DNA of 7,090 nucleotides from CAJQND01 sp051010055 (GTDB lineage Bacteria; Pseudomonadota; Alphaproteobacteria; Rhizobiales; CAJQND01): contig JBPCVY010000123.1 of the NCBI GenBank assembly GCA_051010055.1, forward strand, positions 1 to 7,090, written 5' to 3'. Both the position numbers and the translations under genes were made by a program. The notes under the pieces were generated by a model. The model was given only the letters and a program-made list of their open reading frames with translations. It made no database searches and was not told the origin of the DNA. Every line of letters begins with the position of its first letter. The first letter of the stretch is position 1. Below are positions 5,973 through 7,090 of the stretch, piece after piece.

Positions 5973-7090
5973 GAGGCCTCCGCGGCGGATAAATCCAGGT
6001 ATCCACATCAACTGATGAGAGCTCATCAGGAAATGGCGCATGCTGGAACATGTTTATGCGCACCCACCTGTCGGAGCGCGGGTCAAAACGGGTGGCGCCA
6101 AAAAACGAGAGCTTGCAGCGCAAAAGATCAATTGGCAACACATCCGCTGAAATCAAATTATCTTGTATTTCTGCATAAGGCTCGCGGGCGGCAATTTGCG
6201 CCCGGCGCGCAACGTGCCGGTATTCCGGATGCTTCAACAGAAATTCAACCAGGGTTTGCATAACATCGGCTTCCGAAGCAGCCCGGTAGCAATGGGCAAT
6301 GTCGCGGGCGATTGCCAGAGGCGATTCCAATTCCGCGCCCGGATCTTCGTGGCGCTCGCCCAGGCGCGGTTCAAGCTTTTCTTCCGAAACGTACCAAAAA
6401 CGCGCGCAATCGCGTGGGTCATTGAAATCTACGTCCAGCGCGAACCCATATGTTTGGCGGATGATTTTACAGAACACGTCAATCTTCATGGACCCATCAA
6501 TGGCAAAAGATGCTTGCTCATCAGCGCTCAACTCATCGCTCAGATTGTCAACCAGATCACCGTGCGGTTCGATCAGCAACCCGGCAAGGCATTCCTGACC
6601 CTCCAATGAGAGGTTTTCTTCCCCCCACCGGAAAATGCGATCCCAAGGGGTTGGCTCAGAAAATGTCCGGGCATCAGAAACGAAAGTTTCGAGCTTCTCT
6701 AAATCCGTCCGGAGTATTTCAATGCGTTCCTGCTGGCGGGTGTCGGCAGTGTTCCAGCCGTCCATGGCAATGCGCTGGCGGGCGAGAAAGGATTTGAAGG
6801 TTGTGATGCTGTCATCATCTGCGACCGGCAAACCGCGCACCCGCGCCAAGGCTGTCTCCCGGGCCTTGATCCAGTTATTGAAAAGCACGGGATGATTGGC
6901 AAGGAACGGCGCCATTCCAAGCCCGGTTGAATTACCTACGCCGAGTCTGCGCCTGAGGTCCGGGGCGAGATTCACTGCTGTATCAGGCGCTTTGGCTTTC
7001 GCCAGATGTTCAACGATATCCACAGTGAAGGCGCGGGTGAGAAATACGCTCAGCATTTCCACTTGATAAGGCGTGCGGAACTCCTCACGC
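5962..7090 (-). CDS. Unrecognised protein, 5' end beyond the right edge
   Basis: The frame is open from the right edge to a TGA at 5964-5962, giving 375 visible codons. A GTG at 7062 could be called as a start, but the frame continues upstream (EEFRTPYQVEML) in the same style with no ribosome site before the GTG, so I treat the gene as truncated. I do not recognise the family. It is soluble-looking, rich in charged residues and helix formers, with no signal peptide, membrane segment, Cys cluster, P-loop or Rossmann motif seen. Notable segments are GLGMAPFLANHPVLFNNWI, DRIFRWGEENLSLEGQECL, an acidic middle (DNLSDELSADEQ), and a C-terminal LRCKLSFFGATRFDPRSDRW. It overlaps the DUF3726-like gene by 11 bp and is the upstream member of the pair. 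Codon use appears like the neighbours, so it does not look recently acquired. Confidence 0.8.
   Translation of the reverse strand, partial: REEFRTPYQVEMLSVFLTRAFTVDIVEHLAKAKAPDTAVNLAPDLRRRLGVGNSTGLGMAPFLANHPVLFNNWIKARETALARVRGLPVADDDSITTFKSFLARQRIAMDGWNTADTRQQERIEILRTDLEKLETFVSDARTFSEPTPWDRIFRWGEENLSLEGQECLAGLLIEPHGDLVDNLSDELSADEQASFAIDGSMKIDVFCKIIRQTYGFALDVDFNDPRDCARFWYVSEEKLEPRLGERHEDPGAELESPLAIARDIAHCYRAASEADVMQTLVEFLLKHPEYRHVARRAQIAAREPYAEIQDNLISADVLPIDLLRCKLSFFGATRFDPRSDRWVRINMFQHAPFPDELSSVDVDTWIYPPRRPHDS

Noticed and set aside
5398..6015. 205-codon plus-strand ORF opposite the DUF3726-like gene
   Set aside because: Low-complexity, Pro/Ser/Arg-rich composition typical of an antisense shadow; the minus-strand frame has family-like motifs, a ribosome site and operon fit.
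5973..6041. N-terminal extension of the DUF3726-like protein
   Set aside because: It lies wholly within the upstream gene in another frame, and a ribosome site precedes the ATG at 5972.
6163..6609. 148-codon plus-strand ORF opposite the unrecognised gene
   Set aside because: Antisense shadow; the minus-strand frame is open for more than 1.1 kb and reads as a normal protein.

Overview
The window reads as a chromosomal segment of an alphaproteobacterium, probably Hyphomicrobiales or Rhodobacterales. The base composition is moderate (about 50-55% G+C by eye). Proteins such as PreA, with its NFGCPHG active-site segment and long C-terminal tail, and Upp, with DPMLATGNS, look like alphaproteobacterial forms. 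Genus is not determinable by eye. No transposase, phage gene, CRISPR array, tRNA or rRNA is visible.

Layout from left to right. Positions 2-169 (+) are the last 55 codons of a TetR-family regulator of the RutR type, cut by the left edge. All other genes are on the minus strand, so they are transcribed from right to left. Positions 164-1072 encode a ten-helix EamA/DMT transporter, 1075-2388 PreA and 2405-3757 PreT. These three form a tight operon in the order preT-preA-transporter (16-nt and 2-nt gaps). Upstream of it lie upp (3900-4532, uracil phosphoribosyltransferase), a VOC/glyoxalase-fold protein (4679-5221), a DUF3726-like protein (5316-5972) and an unrecognised protein (5962-7090) cut by the right edge. 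The last two overlap by 11 bp.

Functional reading. PreT and PreA together make the bacterial dihydropyrimidine dehydrogenase, which reduces uracil and thymine to their dihydro forms in the first step of reductive pyrimidine catabolism. Upp uses the same uracil for salvage to UMP, so the window holds both fates of uracil side by side. The RutR-type regulator is the expected pyrimidine sensor. A 16-bp palindrome, TTGATCA-TT-TGATCAA, lies over the predicted -10 of the preT promoter and has the architecture of the E. coli RutR box (TTGACCA-NN-TGGTCAA, from memory). The likely circuit is a regulator repressing preT-preA-transporter until free pyrimidine is present. Dihydropyrimidinase and beta-ureidopropionase are absent here and may lie beyond the left edge, next to the regulator.

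Three starts are better placed downstream of the longest ORF because strong Shine-Dalgarno sequences precede the internal ATG: preT at 3757, upp at 4532 and the VOC protein at 5221. The least understood parts are the transporter coupled to preA and the two-gene module at 5316-7090. I see no convincing evidence of a wholly new multi-gene system. The most testable new claims are the operator and the transporter's role in pyrimidine metabolism.
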